The notes beneath the pieces are model-generated. The model had not been told where the DNA came from, did not search any database, and was given only the letters and a program-made list of their open reading frames with translations. From positions 310,001 through 374,000 of the forward strand of contig NZ_CANLNH010000003.1 in assembly GCF_947492535.1 (NCBI RefSeq): a stretch of 64,000 nucleotides of DNA. The letters are read 5' to 3'. The translations under genes were made by a program, and so were the position numbers. Position 1 is the stretch's first letter. The number at the start of each line of letters is the position of its first letter. The stretch is from an uncultured Dokdonia sp. Its GTDB lineage: Bacteria > Bacteroidota > Bacteroidia > Flavobacteriales > Flavobacteriaceae. Shown here one piece after another: positions 37,397 to 46,037 of this stretch.

Positions 37397-38515
37397 CTAG
37401 TTATTGAGCATTACAGGCATTACAAGCATCGTAACACTTTCTCCTTCGTCTAAGCCGTCTATAGGAGTTAAAATACCAGCTCTGTTGGGTAATGACATTT
37501 CTAAAGAAACATCATTGGCATTCATATTATTAAGCATTTCTGTTAAGAAACGCGAGTTAAATCCGATTTGCATATCGTCGCCTTGATAATCACACGTAAG
37601 ACGTTCTTCTGCTTTATTGCTATAATCGATATCTTCTGCAGAAATATTAAGCTCTGCACCAGCAATTTTTAAACGTATTTGGTGTGTTGTCTTATTTGAA
37701 AAGATAGACACACGACGCACAGAATTTAAAAACTGATTACGATCTATGGTCAGTCTATTAGGGTTTTCTTTAGGAATTACAGCTTCGTAGTTAGGATATT
37801 TCCCATCAATAAGACGGCAAATAAGCTCTACGTTATCAAATGTATACCTAGCATTAGAATCATTATAGGCAACCGTTACGTCATCATCATTAGCTCCAAG
37901 GATACTCTTTAATAAATTAAGAGGTTTCTTTGGCATTATAAATTCAGCAGTTTGTGAAGCGGTTACATCGGTACGATTGTACTTTACAAGCTTGTGTGCG
38001 TCTGTTGCGACAAAGGTAAGTCCGTCTGTGGCAAATTGAAAGAAAACACCACTCATTACAGGACGTAAATCATCATTACCACTTGCAAAAATTGTGTTGC
38101 TTATCGCTGTGGCTAATACGCTACTAGGGATTTTTACAACACTTGGATCTTCAAGAGATACAGCATTTGGAAATTCAGCACCATCTGCATATGCTAATGC
38201 ATACTTACCATGATTTGAGCTTATCTCTACAGTGTTATTTTCTTCCTGTGTAAAGGTAAGTGGTTGCTCAGGGAATGTCTTTAAGGTATCTAGAAGTAAT
38301 CTTGCTGGTAATGCAATAGTTCCTTGATCTTCAGACTCCACTTCTAGTTTAGACATCATTGTAGTTTCTAGATCTGACGCAGAAACTGTAAGTGAATTAC
38401 CATCCAATTCAAATAAGAAATTATCTAAAATGGGAAGTGTATTGCTATTATTGATGACCCCTCCTAAAACCTGTAATTGTTTGAGTAAGTATGAACTAGA
38501 GACTATAAATTTCAT
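37397..38515 (-). CDS. dnaN: DNA polymerase III beta sliding clamp
   Basis: This 372-residue protein has the three-domain ring-clamp layout; family length is about 366. Landmarks are MKFIVSSSYLLKQLQVLGGVI at the start, VATDAHKLVKYNR near residue 172 (domain boundary region), FNSRFLTEMLNNM near 314 and the C-terminal MLVMPVMLNN, corresponding to the peptide-binding end. It holds the replicase on DNA. dnaA and recF are not beside it, so this is not the classical dnaA-dnaN origin locus. Upstream are a tandem repeat, a small hairpin and a -7 box. Confidence 0.97.
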   Translation of the reverse strand: MKFIVSSSYLLKQLQVLGGVINNSNTLPILDNFLFELDGNSLTVSASDLETTMMSKLEVESEDQGTIALPARLLLDTLKTFPEQPLTFTQEENNTVEISSNHGKYALAYADGAEFPNAVSLEDPSVVKIPSSVLATAISNTIFASGNDDLRPVMSGVFFQFATDGLTFVATDAHKLVKYNRTDVTASQTAEFIMPKKPLNLLKSILGANDDDVTVAYNDSNARYTFDNVELICRLIDGKYPNYEAVIPKENPNRLTIDRNQFLNSVRRVSIFSNKTTHQIRLKIAGAELNISAEDIDYSNKAEERLTCDYQGDDMQIGFNSRFLTEMLNNMNANDVSLEMSLPNRAGILTPIDGLDEGESVTMLVMPVMLNN

Positions 38516-38542
38516 AGTAAATATTGGATTGCTATTGCAAAA

Positions 38543-38562
38543 TTTGAAATTGTTTGAAATTG
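38543..38562. repeat. Tandem 10-bp repeat upstream of dnaN
   Basis: TTTGAAATTG occurs twice in perfect tandem, followed directly by a hairpin with 8-bp arms at 38562-38582 (GTATTTCT / AGAAATAC). Both lie between the predicted -7 box and the dnaN ATG, so within the 5' leader. Confidence 0.7.
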
Positions 38563-38589
38563 TATTTCTGATATAGAAATACCTACTTA

Positions 38590-38597
38590 CAAATATA
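38590..38597 (-). promoter_or_regulatory. Predicted -7 box of dnaN promoter
   Basis: TATATTTG on the minus strand fits the Bacteroidota TAnnTTTG box, 75 bases upstream of the dnaN ATG. No clear -33 TTTG/TTG partner is seen. Confidence 0.5.
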
Positions 38598-38636
38598 TTT
38601 TAAATGCGACGGTCTAAGAAAGAAACTTATCAACAG

Positions 38637-40331
38637 CTATCTTGCGTACTTACGTTTTCGAATGGTGAAAAATAGTACGCCAAAAATGAAAATAAAAATC
38701 AACGGAAGCCCTATGGTTAAGGCTTGCCACTTGTTTATAGTATCAGCAACTTTTGGAGTATCTAAAAATGGGAGTGCAATCTCTTTGCTTCGTATGTTAA
38801 TAAGACCATTATCGTCGAGAAGATAATTGACTGTGTTTAGCAAAAACTCTTTATTTCCGTATTGTTTTCTAGTAAAATAATCAAAACCTAATTCTAAAGG
38901 ATTCCCTTTACTGTCAACATCATTTGCGATAAGATCACCATCTGCAATCACTACCATTTTAGATGGGTTAATTGCGCTTTCGCGAAAGCGTATACTATCC
39001 ATTTTAAAGGGTAGAACTCGATTTTTAAATGCAGATTCAAAACTCCCTTCTAAGAGAACCGCAAGCGGTTGTGGTCCTGCTTGATAATCTTGCTCATTTG
39101 GTTCAATAGATATTTCGTCTAGGGATATTTCTTTGGGAGTCCCTTCAAGTTTAGTAAGGATACTGGATGATAATAAAACCGTCTTCTCTAGAGAAGAGGT
39201 ATTATTGAGCAGTTCTATCTGATTGGCATAATTAAAACGTACAGGGCGTTCTATATTAGTATTGATAGGATGTGTGTTAAAAGAAGGAGTAACCGGCTGA
39301 TAAAACCAAGGAAGTTGTTGGTACTTTGATTGGCTTCCATCACCTGAAGCAAGACTTAAAGGTGCGGAATATAAGTCTTTAACTAACACAGGGTTAATGC
39401 GAATGCCATATTTAAAAAACTGATCATTTAAATTCAAGTCCCTAGGAAAGGCCAATGCTTTTCCATCTGGATTTCGCAAGCTGTCGTTTTCCATGGCTAC
39501 TGCATCAATAAGCCATAAAGAATTACCACCGCTAAGGGTGTATTGGTCTAAAACAAATTTTTGTGCATCTGTAAATGCTTTGGTTGGTTTTGCTACAACA
39601 ACTAGATCAAAAGTATTTTGTAATGCTCGTAAGGCTCTTTCAGGGTTTTCAGATACCGCACTCATTGGAAACGGAGCGATACTATAGGTCTCACCTAGTT
39701 TGCGAAACATATCTGCAATCTTAGCATCTGGTAATTCGCCATTATCTTTTAATACGGCAATGCGCTTGGTTTTTGCATTTAATATGCGATTGAAGCCATC
39801 TATAAATGCATATTCTAGATTTTGAATAGAAGCATACACAAATTGTTCAGGAGAAGCGCCTGCAATATTTTTTATAAGTGATATGGGGATGGCTTTTCCA
39901 TTATGGTTTGCTGTTGCCCATGGATACAGTGTCTGCGTTTTTTTTTCGCCATTACGTTTTACAGTAAGTGGGAGCGGAGCCATACCAAAACTAGCAAATT
40001 GTTGCGCAACGATACTCGCATCAGCGCCATCTTCAACTGGGTTTGAAATCGCAAAGGATACATTAGGATTATAATTTGAAATCTCTTCCAGTAAATAACG
40101 TGTTTCGTTTTGAAGTTTTCTAAACTCTGGCTGAAGGTCTCCTTCTAAAAATACATCTACAATAAGCGGACTTTGAATTTGATCTATCACAGCTTTTGCA
40201 GGATCGCTTAAGGTGTATCTTTTATCTTGAGTGAGATCATACCGCTTGTGAAAAAAAGACGCTGCATAATTAATGCCTATCAGAATAATGATAGCAGGAA
40301 TAAGAGCGGGTATTTTTTTAAACGTTTTCAC
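38637..40331 (-). CDS. gldG: GldG, gliding-associated ABC transporter component
   Basis: This 564-residue protein has an N-terminal anchor and the family opening INYAASFFHKRYDLTQDKRYTLSD (about residues 20-43). A large extracytoplasmic region follows, with a C-terminal membrane helix and basic tail. GldG works with GldF and the ATPase GldA in the gliding/type IX secretion-linked ABC transporter. The start is GTG at 40331, which lies inside a degenerate palindrome copy. An intact palindrome core at 38976 encodes Arg-Phe-Arg-Glu-Ser. It follows gldF by 9 bases. Confidence 0.93.
   Translation of the reverse strand: MKTFKKIPALIPAIIILIGINYAASFFHKRYDLTQDKRYTLSDPAKAVIDQIQSPLIVDVFLEGDLQPEFRKLQNETRYLLEEISNYNPNVSFAISNPVEDGADASIVAQQFASFGMAPLPLTVKRNGEKKTQTLYPWATANHNGKAIPISLIKNIAGASPEQFVYASIQNLEYAFIDGFNRILNAKTKRIAVLKDNGELPDAKIADMFRKLGETYSIAPFPMSAVSENPERALRALQNTFDLVVVAKPTKAFTDAQKFVLDQYTLSGGNSLWLIDAVAMENDSLRNPDGKALAFPRDLNLNDQFFKYGIRINPVLVKDLYSAPLSLASGDGSQSKYQQLPWFYQPVTPSFNTHPINTNIERPVRFNYANQIELLNNTSSLEKTVLLSSSILTKLEGTPKEISLDEISIEPNEQDYQAGPQPLAVLLEGSFESAFKNRVLPFKMDSIRFRESAINPSKMVVIADGDLIANDVDSKGNPLELGFDYFTRKQYGNKEFLLNTVNYLLDDNGLINIRSKEIALPFLDTPKVADTINKWQALTIGLPLIFIFIFGVLFFTIRKRKYAR
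38976..38989. repeat. Dispersed palindrome core inside gldG
   Basis: Exact GCTTTCGCGAAAGC (CGCTTTCGCGAAAGCG with one extra pair), read in the third possible frame as Arg-Phe-Arg-Glu-Ser. Confidence 0.95.
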
Positions 40332-40337
40332 GAAAGT
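40322..40337. repeat. Degenerate palindrome copy containing the gldG start codon
   Basis: On the plus strand the sequence resembles CGCTTTCGCGAAAGCG with three changes (CGTTTTCACGAAAGTG, from 40323). The GTG start codon of gldG lies within it. Kinship to the family is inferred from sequence only. Confidence 0.5.
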
Positions 40338-40340
40338 GGA

Positions 40341-41066
40341 CTATCTAGTTTTTTGAAGTTTATTTTTAGTTAGGTATATGAAAAAGGCAATAATACTTAT
40401 AAAATATATACAGTCTCTAGTATCTATAACACCTCTGCTAATGCTGTCATAATGTGTTTGCATACCAAAATTAGTAATCCATGTTCTAAAATTTCCTGGT
40501 AGGTAACTGGCAATACCTTCTATTCCGAAATAGAAAATAAAGCAGAACATAACAGCAAGTATAAAAGCTACAATCTGATTATCTGATAGGGTAGAGGCAT
40601 ATATTCCCATCGAACAAAAACTTGCCGCAAGAAGCACTAATCCTAGATATGACCCTATGGTGACTCCTACATCTAAATTCCCTACAGGATTTCCTAATTG
40701 ATAGATGGCTACTACATATATTAGTGTTGGGAGTAATGTAATGATAAGTAGGAGTAAAGCTCCAAAATACTTGCCTAAAACAAGTTGTAGTGTTGAAATA
40801 GGTTTTGTTAAAAGCAGCTCTAAAGTTCCTGTTTTTTGCTCATCACTAAAACTACGCATGGTAATTGCTGGGATGAGGAATATGAAAATCCAAGGGGCTA
40901 ATTGAAAAAAAGGCGCTAAATCTGCAAATCCAGTACTAGGGATATTAAATTCACCTTCAAATACCCATAAGAACAATCCAGTTACAACAAGAAATAAGCT
41001 AATTACTAAGTACCCAACAGGGGAAGCAAAAAATGAATTGATTTCTTTTTTTAATATCGCTAACAA
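40341..41066 (-). CDS. gldF: GldF, gliding-associated ABC transporter permease
   Basis: This 241-residue protein has six hydrophobic helices and opens MLAILKKEINSFFASPVGYL, characteristic of GldF. It has TMRSFSDEQKTGTLELLLTKP near residue 65, a common ABC-2 permease motif. No ATG or GTG lies between the preceding in-frame stop and this sequence, so the start is the TTG at 41066. gldF and gldG form a two-gene unit; gldA is not in the window. Confidence 0.93.
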   Translation of the reverse strand: MLAILKKEINSFFASPVGYLVISLFLVVTGLFLWVFEGEFNIPSTGFADLAPFFQLAPWIFIFLIPAITMRSFSDEQKTGTLELLLTKPISTLQLVLGKYFGALLLLIITLLPTLIYVVAIYQLGNPVGNLDVGVTIGSYLGLVLLAASFCSMGIYASTLSDNQIVAFILAVMFCFIFYFGIEGIASYLPGNFRTWITNFGMQTHYDSISRGVIDTRDCIYFISIIAFFIYLTKNKLQKTR

Positions 41067-41206
41067 AGGCTCTATTTTATAAGGGGTTATTCAATTTGTA
41101 AATCTAGTGTAGTTTTTTTAAACTGTAAAAGTTTTATTCATAAATAGTGATACTGGTATAACTTATATGTATTGTAAATATTTTATGATATGTTTAAAAA
41201 GAGTGT

Positions 41207-41346
41207 AAAAGAGGCTGTCTAAAAAGCAACTTAATACGTCATTCTGAATTCATTTCAGAATCTTATCACATTAATTATCAATTTAATGAGAAACTGAAAC
41301 AAGTTCAGTTTGACGATGATTACATCTTTTTTAGACAGCCTCTTTT
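41207..41346. mobile_element. MITE-like hairpin element
   Basis: About 140 bases bounded by near-perfect 20-base terminal inverted repeats (AAAAGAGGCTGTCTAAAAAG; the right arm has one extra A). Inside are two further inverted repeats: ATTCTGAA-TTCAT-TTCAGAAT and AAACTGAA-ACAAG-TTCAGTTT. It has no coding frame. Ends of the GAGGCTGTCTAAAA kind are common in insertion-sequence remnants of Bacteroidota. No clear target duplication is seen; it fills the 339-base gap between gldF and the small lipoprotein gene. Confidence 0.65.
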
Positions 41347-41405
41347 GTTTTATTACTGAATTATCGTATTAACCCCTAATGATAACTAGTAATACATCAT
41401 TGATT

Positions 41406-41858
41406 TTAGTTTCCACCACTACAACTTGTATAGTAAGAGTAATGTACATCACCAACAGAACCCATTGAAACAGGTGCTAAACCTGTACCCCAGCATACAT
41501 AAGTAACACAATTTGCTCCATCGTCAGAAGTATATGGTTCGCCTTGTTCACACTGTGTGTCAGATACTCTGTTTTGAGAACTAGAAGTATTAATGTCAAT
41601 TTTGGGGTCATTCACTTCTAAAACATCATAGATGTCATTTATTTTAGAAATAAAACTTTCTGAATTTTTAAAGCCAACTGTTATAACTTTATCTTCATCA
41701 GTTAGTATGGCTTCATACCCATCGGTGTTAAGTTGATCTACGATTTTTTGGTTTAAAGAGATCGTTTCTAATGTTTCAACTTCGTTAATTTCAACTTCTT
41801 CTGTTGAACATGCAATTGCTAAAAAAATACATAAAATGCTTGTGATTCTTAATTTCAT
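41406..41858 (-). CDS. Small cysteine-containing lipoprotein
   Basis: This 150-residue protein opens MKLRITSILCIFLAIACSTEE with lipobox Cys17. The C-terminal 50 residues carry cysteines in CEQGEPYTSDDGANC, VCWGTG and a terminal CSGGN, probably disulfide-linked. The frame extends upstream only to a TTG (41894), so I take the ATG at 41858. It shows no recognisable family. Possible roles such as a secreted toxin or immunity-like protein are not supported by the sequence. A MITE-like element lies downstream. Confidence 0.65.
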   Translation of the reverse strand: MKLRITSILCIFLAIACSTEEVEINEVETLETISLNQKIVDQLNTDGYEAILTDEDKVITVGFKNSESFISKINDIYDVLEVNDPKIDINTSSSQNRVSDTQCEQGEPYTSDDGANCVTYVCWGTGLAPVSMGSVGDVHYSYYTSCSGGN

Positions 41859-42042
41859 AATTAATAGTTTTAGAATTATTATTTGATACCCCAAAACTAG
41901 TATGAGTATATAAGTGCTACAATCTATCTATTCCAATATTCATGAATAAAGAAATCGAAATTCATGAAAATTAATAATTGATATATAAAAGTGACAAAAT
42001 AGGACTGTTTGATACTAAGTATTTTACATTTTGTAAAAGAGA

Positions 42043-44478
42043 TTATCCTTCAAAATCTTCTCCGTCGCCGTTAAAACCTCTACCAGAACCGTTTCGTTTT
42101 TTCTTTTGATTGAAACGATATGTAAATGATAAATTGATAGAACGTTCTCTAAACTGAAATTCACTTTCTCCTGGGAAAGGAAAATTGATAGTAGATCTAC
42201 GAACTCTAGAGTTAAAAATATCTCTAATATTAAGTGCTAAAGAAGCTTTTTCTTTGAATAAATCTTTACTAAATGCAAAGTCTGCAGAGAAAATACCTTC
42301 ATTTTCACTTTGGGCATTTACAGAGGGACCGCGATAATTGATACGTGTTTGCCAATCAATACGCCATGGCAATGTATACTTATTATTAAGTCTGGCTGTC
42401 CAAGTAAAGTTACTTGCCCCAAAATCAATACCATCAAACTCACCAGCAGTTTCAGAGTTAAATACATTTACGTTGGCATTTACTCTCCATTTTTTTGTAG
42501 GTGAGTAGGTGAGTGTTGCTTCAGCTCCAATCCTATCATTTCTTGAAAGATTAACTGGCGTTCTCGTTAAAACATCTTCTTCTTCGCCATTAACTACCGT
42601 AGTTTCTCCTGTCTCTAAGAAAACAAATTGGAAAGTATCTTCCGTACGTCTAAAAAATATAGAACCATTAAGGGTAAGTGATTTGCTTATCTTATTAAGG
42701 TACCCCAGATCAACTCCATTTGATAAACTTGGATTAAGGTTTGGGTTTCCTTGGAAGAAGGTAGTAGCACTCGTCCTAGATGGGAATGGATTTAAGAAGA
42801 AACCACGAGGCCTCCTAATACGTCTATTATATCCAAAACTAACTGTTTCCTTTTCGTTTAACTCATAATTTAAATTTACCGTAGGAAAAAAATTAGTAAA
42901 ATCTCTACTATTAAAGTCGCTTACAGTTTGTTGGTCAATTTCAATATCAGTATACTCCATACGTAAGCCTAATAAGAAATTGAACTTATTTATCTTACTT
43001 CCGTATTGAGTGTATAGTGCATGAATATTTTCTTTAAAGATGAGACTGTTGGTAAGATCTGTATTTAATAATAAGTCACCATTTTCATTATCCTCATCAA
43101 TACTATTATCAAACACAATAAAATCAGTATCTAAATCTCTTATGTTTCCTCGATATCCAGCTTCAAAACGAGCATTGTCTCCTAAAGGCTGTACAAAATC
43201 TACTTGTGCAAAAAAACGTTTTTGATCTTCTATAGTCTCATTGGTCTCTAGTTCCGTTGGAGTACCTGTATTTAGAGAACTATTTCTAATATCTACAAAT
43301 TCTGTTTCTTCTGAATTTTCATATTGAAACTCTATAGAGAGATTTCCATCATTCTCCCATTTTTTATCAAAATTTAAACTGAATTGGGAGGTGAGATCTT
43401 CTTCTGTTTCTGGAGCAAAGCGTTGTGATAAAAAGATATCGTCTCCGCTAGTCTGAGTAATATTATTTAGCGATTCATTCTCATTATCACTATCTCTAAC
43501 TACCGCAGCAGCAGTAATACTTGTGTTGTCATCTATATAATATTCAACGCCAAAATTAGCTGTAAGGCCTCCACGTTCTCTAGTAAATTCTCTATCTTCA
43601 ATCAAAGAACCACCTTCCTGTATACGACTTGTAAACGTATTGCCTTCAGAACCTCTAATATTATATCCTCCAGTAGCAAAAATATTGAAATCTCCAGTTC
43701 TATAGTTTACATTTCCAGAAATCCCTCTAGTATCAAAGTTACCAATGTTTGCAGTAACGGCTCCATTTAACCCTTGTAATTTGCTACGTCTAAGAATGAT
43801 ATTCAATATTCCTGCACTTCCTTCGGCATCATATCTCGCAGAAGGAGATGTAATCACTTCTACACGCTCTATAGATTCTGCTGGCAGTTGTCTCAAGGCA
43901 TCGGTTCCACTTAGTCCTATAAGTCCAGACGGTTTTCCATTAATTAAGATACGAACATCACCATTACCTCTCAAAGCAACATTACCTTCAACATCGACTG
44001 TTACAGATGGGACATTATCTAATACATCAGACACAGAGGCTCCTCGTACAGTAAGATCTTTACCAATATTATAAATTTGCTTGTCTAGTTTGTATTCTAC
44101 AGTGGTTTTTTCTGCAATGACAGTAACTTCTTCTAGTGTGGCTGCATCAATCTCTAAATTAATCGTACCTAAAGAAGTATTCTTAAATAGTTTTTGATCT
44201 TTTAATACTACAGGTTGAAAAGAGATATATTCGATTTTGATATCGTATAGTCCTGCCGGTGTTTTAATAGAAAATGTACCATTAGTAGTTGTTATTCCTC
44301 CATTTACAGCTTCTGGATTACGTTTGTTTATAAGAGTAATAGTTGCATATTCTAAAGGAATAGCCCCTTCTTTATCTTGAACTTTACCAGAAAGTGTAAT
44401 TTCTTTTCCTTGTGGCGATTGTGCCTGAAGAGAAAAAACGAAAAGTAGAAGTAATACAAAAATGATGGTCGATTTCAT
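42043..44478 (-). CDS. TonB-dependent-receptor-like outer-membrane protein
   Basis: This 811-residue protein has a signal peptide (1-19, ending LQAQ). A carboxypeptidase-like regulatory fold (about 28-110: LSGKVQDKEGAIPLEYATIT) precedes a plug (about 140-225: GASVSDVLDNVPSVTVD, LINGKPSGLIG). A large OMP_b-brl_3-type barrel follows, with a Gly/Arg-rich tail instead of a clean aromatic end. This subfamily in Bacteroidota often lacks the TonB box and may not import a known substrate. It is monocistronic and starts 91 bases after the Spy-like gene stop, with a terminator between them. Confidence 0.88.
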   Translation of the reverse strand: MKSTIIFVLLLLFVFSLQAQSPQGKEITLSGKVQDKEGAIPLEYATITLINKRNPEAVNGGITTTNGTFSIKTPAGLYDIKIEYISFQPVVLKDQKLFKNTSLGTINLEIDAATLEEVTVIAEKTTVEYKLDKQIYNIGKDLTVRGASVSDVLDNVPSVTVDVEGNVALRGNGDVRILINGKPSGLIGLSGTDALRQLPAESIERVEVITSPSARYDAEGSAGILNIILRRSKLQGLNGAVTANIGNFDTRGISGNVNYRTGDFNIFATGGYNIRGSEGNTFTSRIQEGGSLIEDREFTRERGGLTANFGVEYYIDDNTSITAAAVVRDSDNENESLNNITQTSGDDIFLSQRFAPETEEDLTSQFSLNFDKKWENDGNLSIEFQYENSEETEFVDIRNSSLNTGTPTELETNETIEDQKRFFAQVDFVQPLGDNARFEAGYRGNIRDLDTDFIVFDNSIDEDNENGDLLLNTDLTNSLIFKENIHALYTQYGSKINKFNFLLGLRMEYTDIEIDQQTVSDFNSRDFTNFFPTVNLNYELNEKETVSFGYNRRIRRPRGFFLNPFPSRTSATTFFQGNPNLNPSLSNGVDLGYLNKISKSLTLNGSIFFRRTEDTFQFVFLETGETTVVNGEEEDVLTRTPVNLSRNDRIGAEATLTYSPTKKWRVNANVNVFNSETAGEFDGIDFGASNFTWTARLNNKYTLPWRIDWQTRINYRGPSVNAQSENEGIFSADFAFSKDLFKEKASLALNIRDIFNSRVRRSTINFPFPGESEFQFRERSINLSFTYRFNQKKKRNGSGRGFNGDGEDFEG

Positions 44479-44508
44479 TATTTTGGTAATTTTCGTCGAA
44501 ATTACTCC

Positions 44509-44539
44509 ATAAAAAAACGCTAGTTGTTAAACTAGCGTT
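44509..44539 (-). terminator. Terminator after the Spy-like gene
   Basis: 10-bp stem AACGCTAGTT / AACTAGCGTT with a GTTA loop, followed by seven T on the minus strand. Confidence 0.88.
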
Positions 44540-44569
44540 AATCTGTATGTTAAACAGGAGTTAAAGAAA

Positions 44570-44923
44570 TTATCCTTTTCTAAGTTCTCCGGCTAATTCT
44601 TGGAATTTTGCATATTGAGTTTCATCAAGTATGTTCTTCATATTTAAATCTTCTCTGTCGTTTATTTTCTTAAGTTTTTCTGCTTTTAAATCTGCAGTCA
44701 TACCCGTAGATTCAGTAATTGTTTTTCTAGACTGAGCAAATACACCCATAATTTTAGTTATAGAAGAAACTTGTTGAGGAGATAAATTTAGTTTTTGAGT
44801 AAGCATCTCAACAACTCCAGTTTGTAATGCACTTTTTGCAGATGGTGTCTGAGTAGAAACCTGAGCTTGAGCAACGCCTAATCCTAGGAAACATAGCGCT
44901 ACTATTGCGATTATTTTTTTCAT
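44570..44923 (-). CDS. Small secreted helical protein (Spy/CpxP-like)
   Basis: This 117-residue protein has a signal peptide (1-20, ending AQAQ) and then two to three amphipathic helices. LNLSPQQVSSITKIM and a later KLKKINDREDLNMKNILDETQYAKF give the LTPEQ-type spacing of Spy/CpxP periplasmic chaperone-like proteins, though the match is loose. It has its own terminator and is followed by the outer-membrane receptor gene. The role is not established. Confidence 0.68.
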   Translation of the reverse strand: MKKIIAIVALCFLGLGVAQAQVSTQTPSAKSALQTGVVEMLTQKLNLSPQQVSSITKIMGVFAQSRKTITESTGMTADLKAEKLKKINDREDLNMKNILDETQYAKFQELAGELRKG

Positions 44924-44972
44924 AATGAATAAGTAATATTATTTAGATAGAATTTAATTTTATGGTGTGAAT

Positions 44973-45314
44973 TTACAAAATAGATTTAATATTTGAGGGT
45001 GGACGTCCAATAATTGCCTTTTTTCCATTAACAACGATAGGTCTTTGTATGAGTTTAGGATGCGTAGCAAGTGCTTTTATAATCTCATTATCAGTTAGTT
45101 TTTTACCCTTGTAGCTTTCTTTCCATATGGTTTCATCTGTACGAACCAATTCCATAGGTTTAATCCCTAAAGTGTCAATAAGTCGTTCTAGCGTAGGAAC
45201 AGGCAGTTGCTCGTCCATATATTTTATAATTTGGAAAGGTTTGCCAGAAGCTTCAACAATGGCTAATCCTTCTCGGCTTTTTGAACATTTTGGGTGGTGG
45301 TAGATTTTAATCAT
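44973..45314 (-). CDS. arsC: ArsC/Spx-family arsenate reductase-like protein
   Basis: This 113-residue thioredoxin-fold protein opens IYHHPKCSKSREGLAIVE, carrying the single catalytic-type Cys10, and includes QRPIVVNGKKAIIGRP near residue 90. These are the marks of the glutaredoxin-coupled ArsC family (reduces arsenate to arsenite). Some family members act on other substrates, and no ars transporter or ArsR regulator is nearby, so detoxification is unproven. A palindrome core lies just upstream (45324-45337), 10 bases before the start. Confidence 0.88.
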   Translation of the reverse strand: MIKIYHHPKCSKSREGLAIVEASGKPFQIIKYMDEQLPVPTLERLIDTLGIKPMELVRTDETIWKESYKGKKLTDNEIIKALATHPKLIQRPIVVNGKKAIIGRPPSNIKSIL

Positions 45315-45323
45315 AATGGGTTT

Positions 45324-45337
45324 GCTTTCGCGAAAGC
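45324..45337. repeat. Dispersed palindrome core (intergenic, arsC-HAD)
   Basis: Exact GCTTTCGCGAAAGC, 10 bases upstream of the arsC start and 25 bases beyond the HAD gene stop. Confidence 0.95.
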
Positions 45338-45361
45338 GTACTAAAATTAATGGGTTATTAT

Positions 45362-45979
45362 TTATATTATAATTCCTAAGGTTCTTAATTGTATTTCTAG
45401 AGTAGGCGCATTTTTAAAATGAATTCCCGTGATACCAACAGCTTCACAACCTTCTATATTTGCATAACTATCATCTATAAAAACAGCTTCTTCTGCATGT
45501 ATATTATAACGATCAAGCATGAGGTTGTAAATAGAAGCAAATGGTTTACGCATGTTCTCATCGCCAGAGACTAGAATTCCTTCAAACCATTGTAGCCAGG
45601 GAAATTTTGCAATGGCTTTAGGCCATGTTTCTCCACTCCAATTGGTTAATGCTAGTACTCTATAGTTTGGATTATCTACTAATTTTTTCAAAATCGCTAA
45701 GGTGCCTTCATGTACATAGCCCAACATTTCTTCCCAACGGCCATAATACATTTCTATGAGTTCTTTATACTCTGGAAATAATGCGATCCGTTCTTCGGTG
45801 GCTTTGGCTATAGGATAACCAGCATCCTGATTTACATTCCAATCCCAAGCACAAATATGTTGTAAAAACCAATCCATTTTTGCACGATTGCCTCTAAACT
45901 CTTTGAGATATACATATTCCGGACTCCAGTCTATTAAGACACCTCCTAAATCAAATATGATTGTTTTTATTTCTTTCAT
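45362..45979 (-). CDS. HAD-superfamily hydrolase
   Basis: This 205-residue protein shows HAD motif I as FDLGGVLIDWSPEY (nucleophile Asp near residue 10), motif II as LTNWSG near 117, motif III region KPFASIY near 143 and motif IV FIDDSYANIEG near 168. Members of this YihX-like subclass hydrolyse small phosphorylated sugars or nucleotides. It lies between arsC and prfB on the same strand with short gaps. Confidence 0.9.
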   Translation of the reverse strand: MKEIKTIIFDLGGVLIDWSPEYVYLKEFRGNRAKMDWFLQHICAWDWNVNQDAGYPIAKATEERIALFPEYKELIEMYYGRWEEMLGYVHEGTLAILKKLVDNPNYRVLALTNWSGETWPKAIAKFPWLQWFEGILVSGDENMRKPFASIYNLMLDRYNIHAEEAVFIDDSYANIEGCEAVGITGIHFKNAPTLEIQLRTLGIII

Positions 45980-45990
45980 AATTCTTTTCC

Positions 45991-46030
45991 ACTTTCCTGC
46001 CTACCAGCAGGCAGGCGCGAAAGCGTATAT
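45991..46030. repeat. Palindrome copy split by a second hairpin
   Basis: Left remnant ACTTTC (45991-45996) and right remnant CGCGAAAGCGTATA (from 46016) of the dispersed palindrome flank a separate 20-base hairpin at 45996-46015 (CCTGCCT-ACCAGC-AGGCAGG). The second element appears to have landed inside the first. Confidence 0.75.
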
Positions 46031-46037
46031 ACTTCGA

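Noticed and set aside
37397-38515. Replication origin at dnaN
   Set aside because: No dnaA, recF or gyrB and no DnaA-box cluster are visible beside dnaN.
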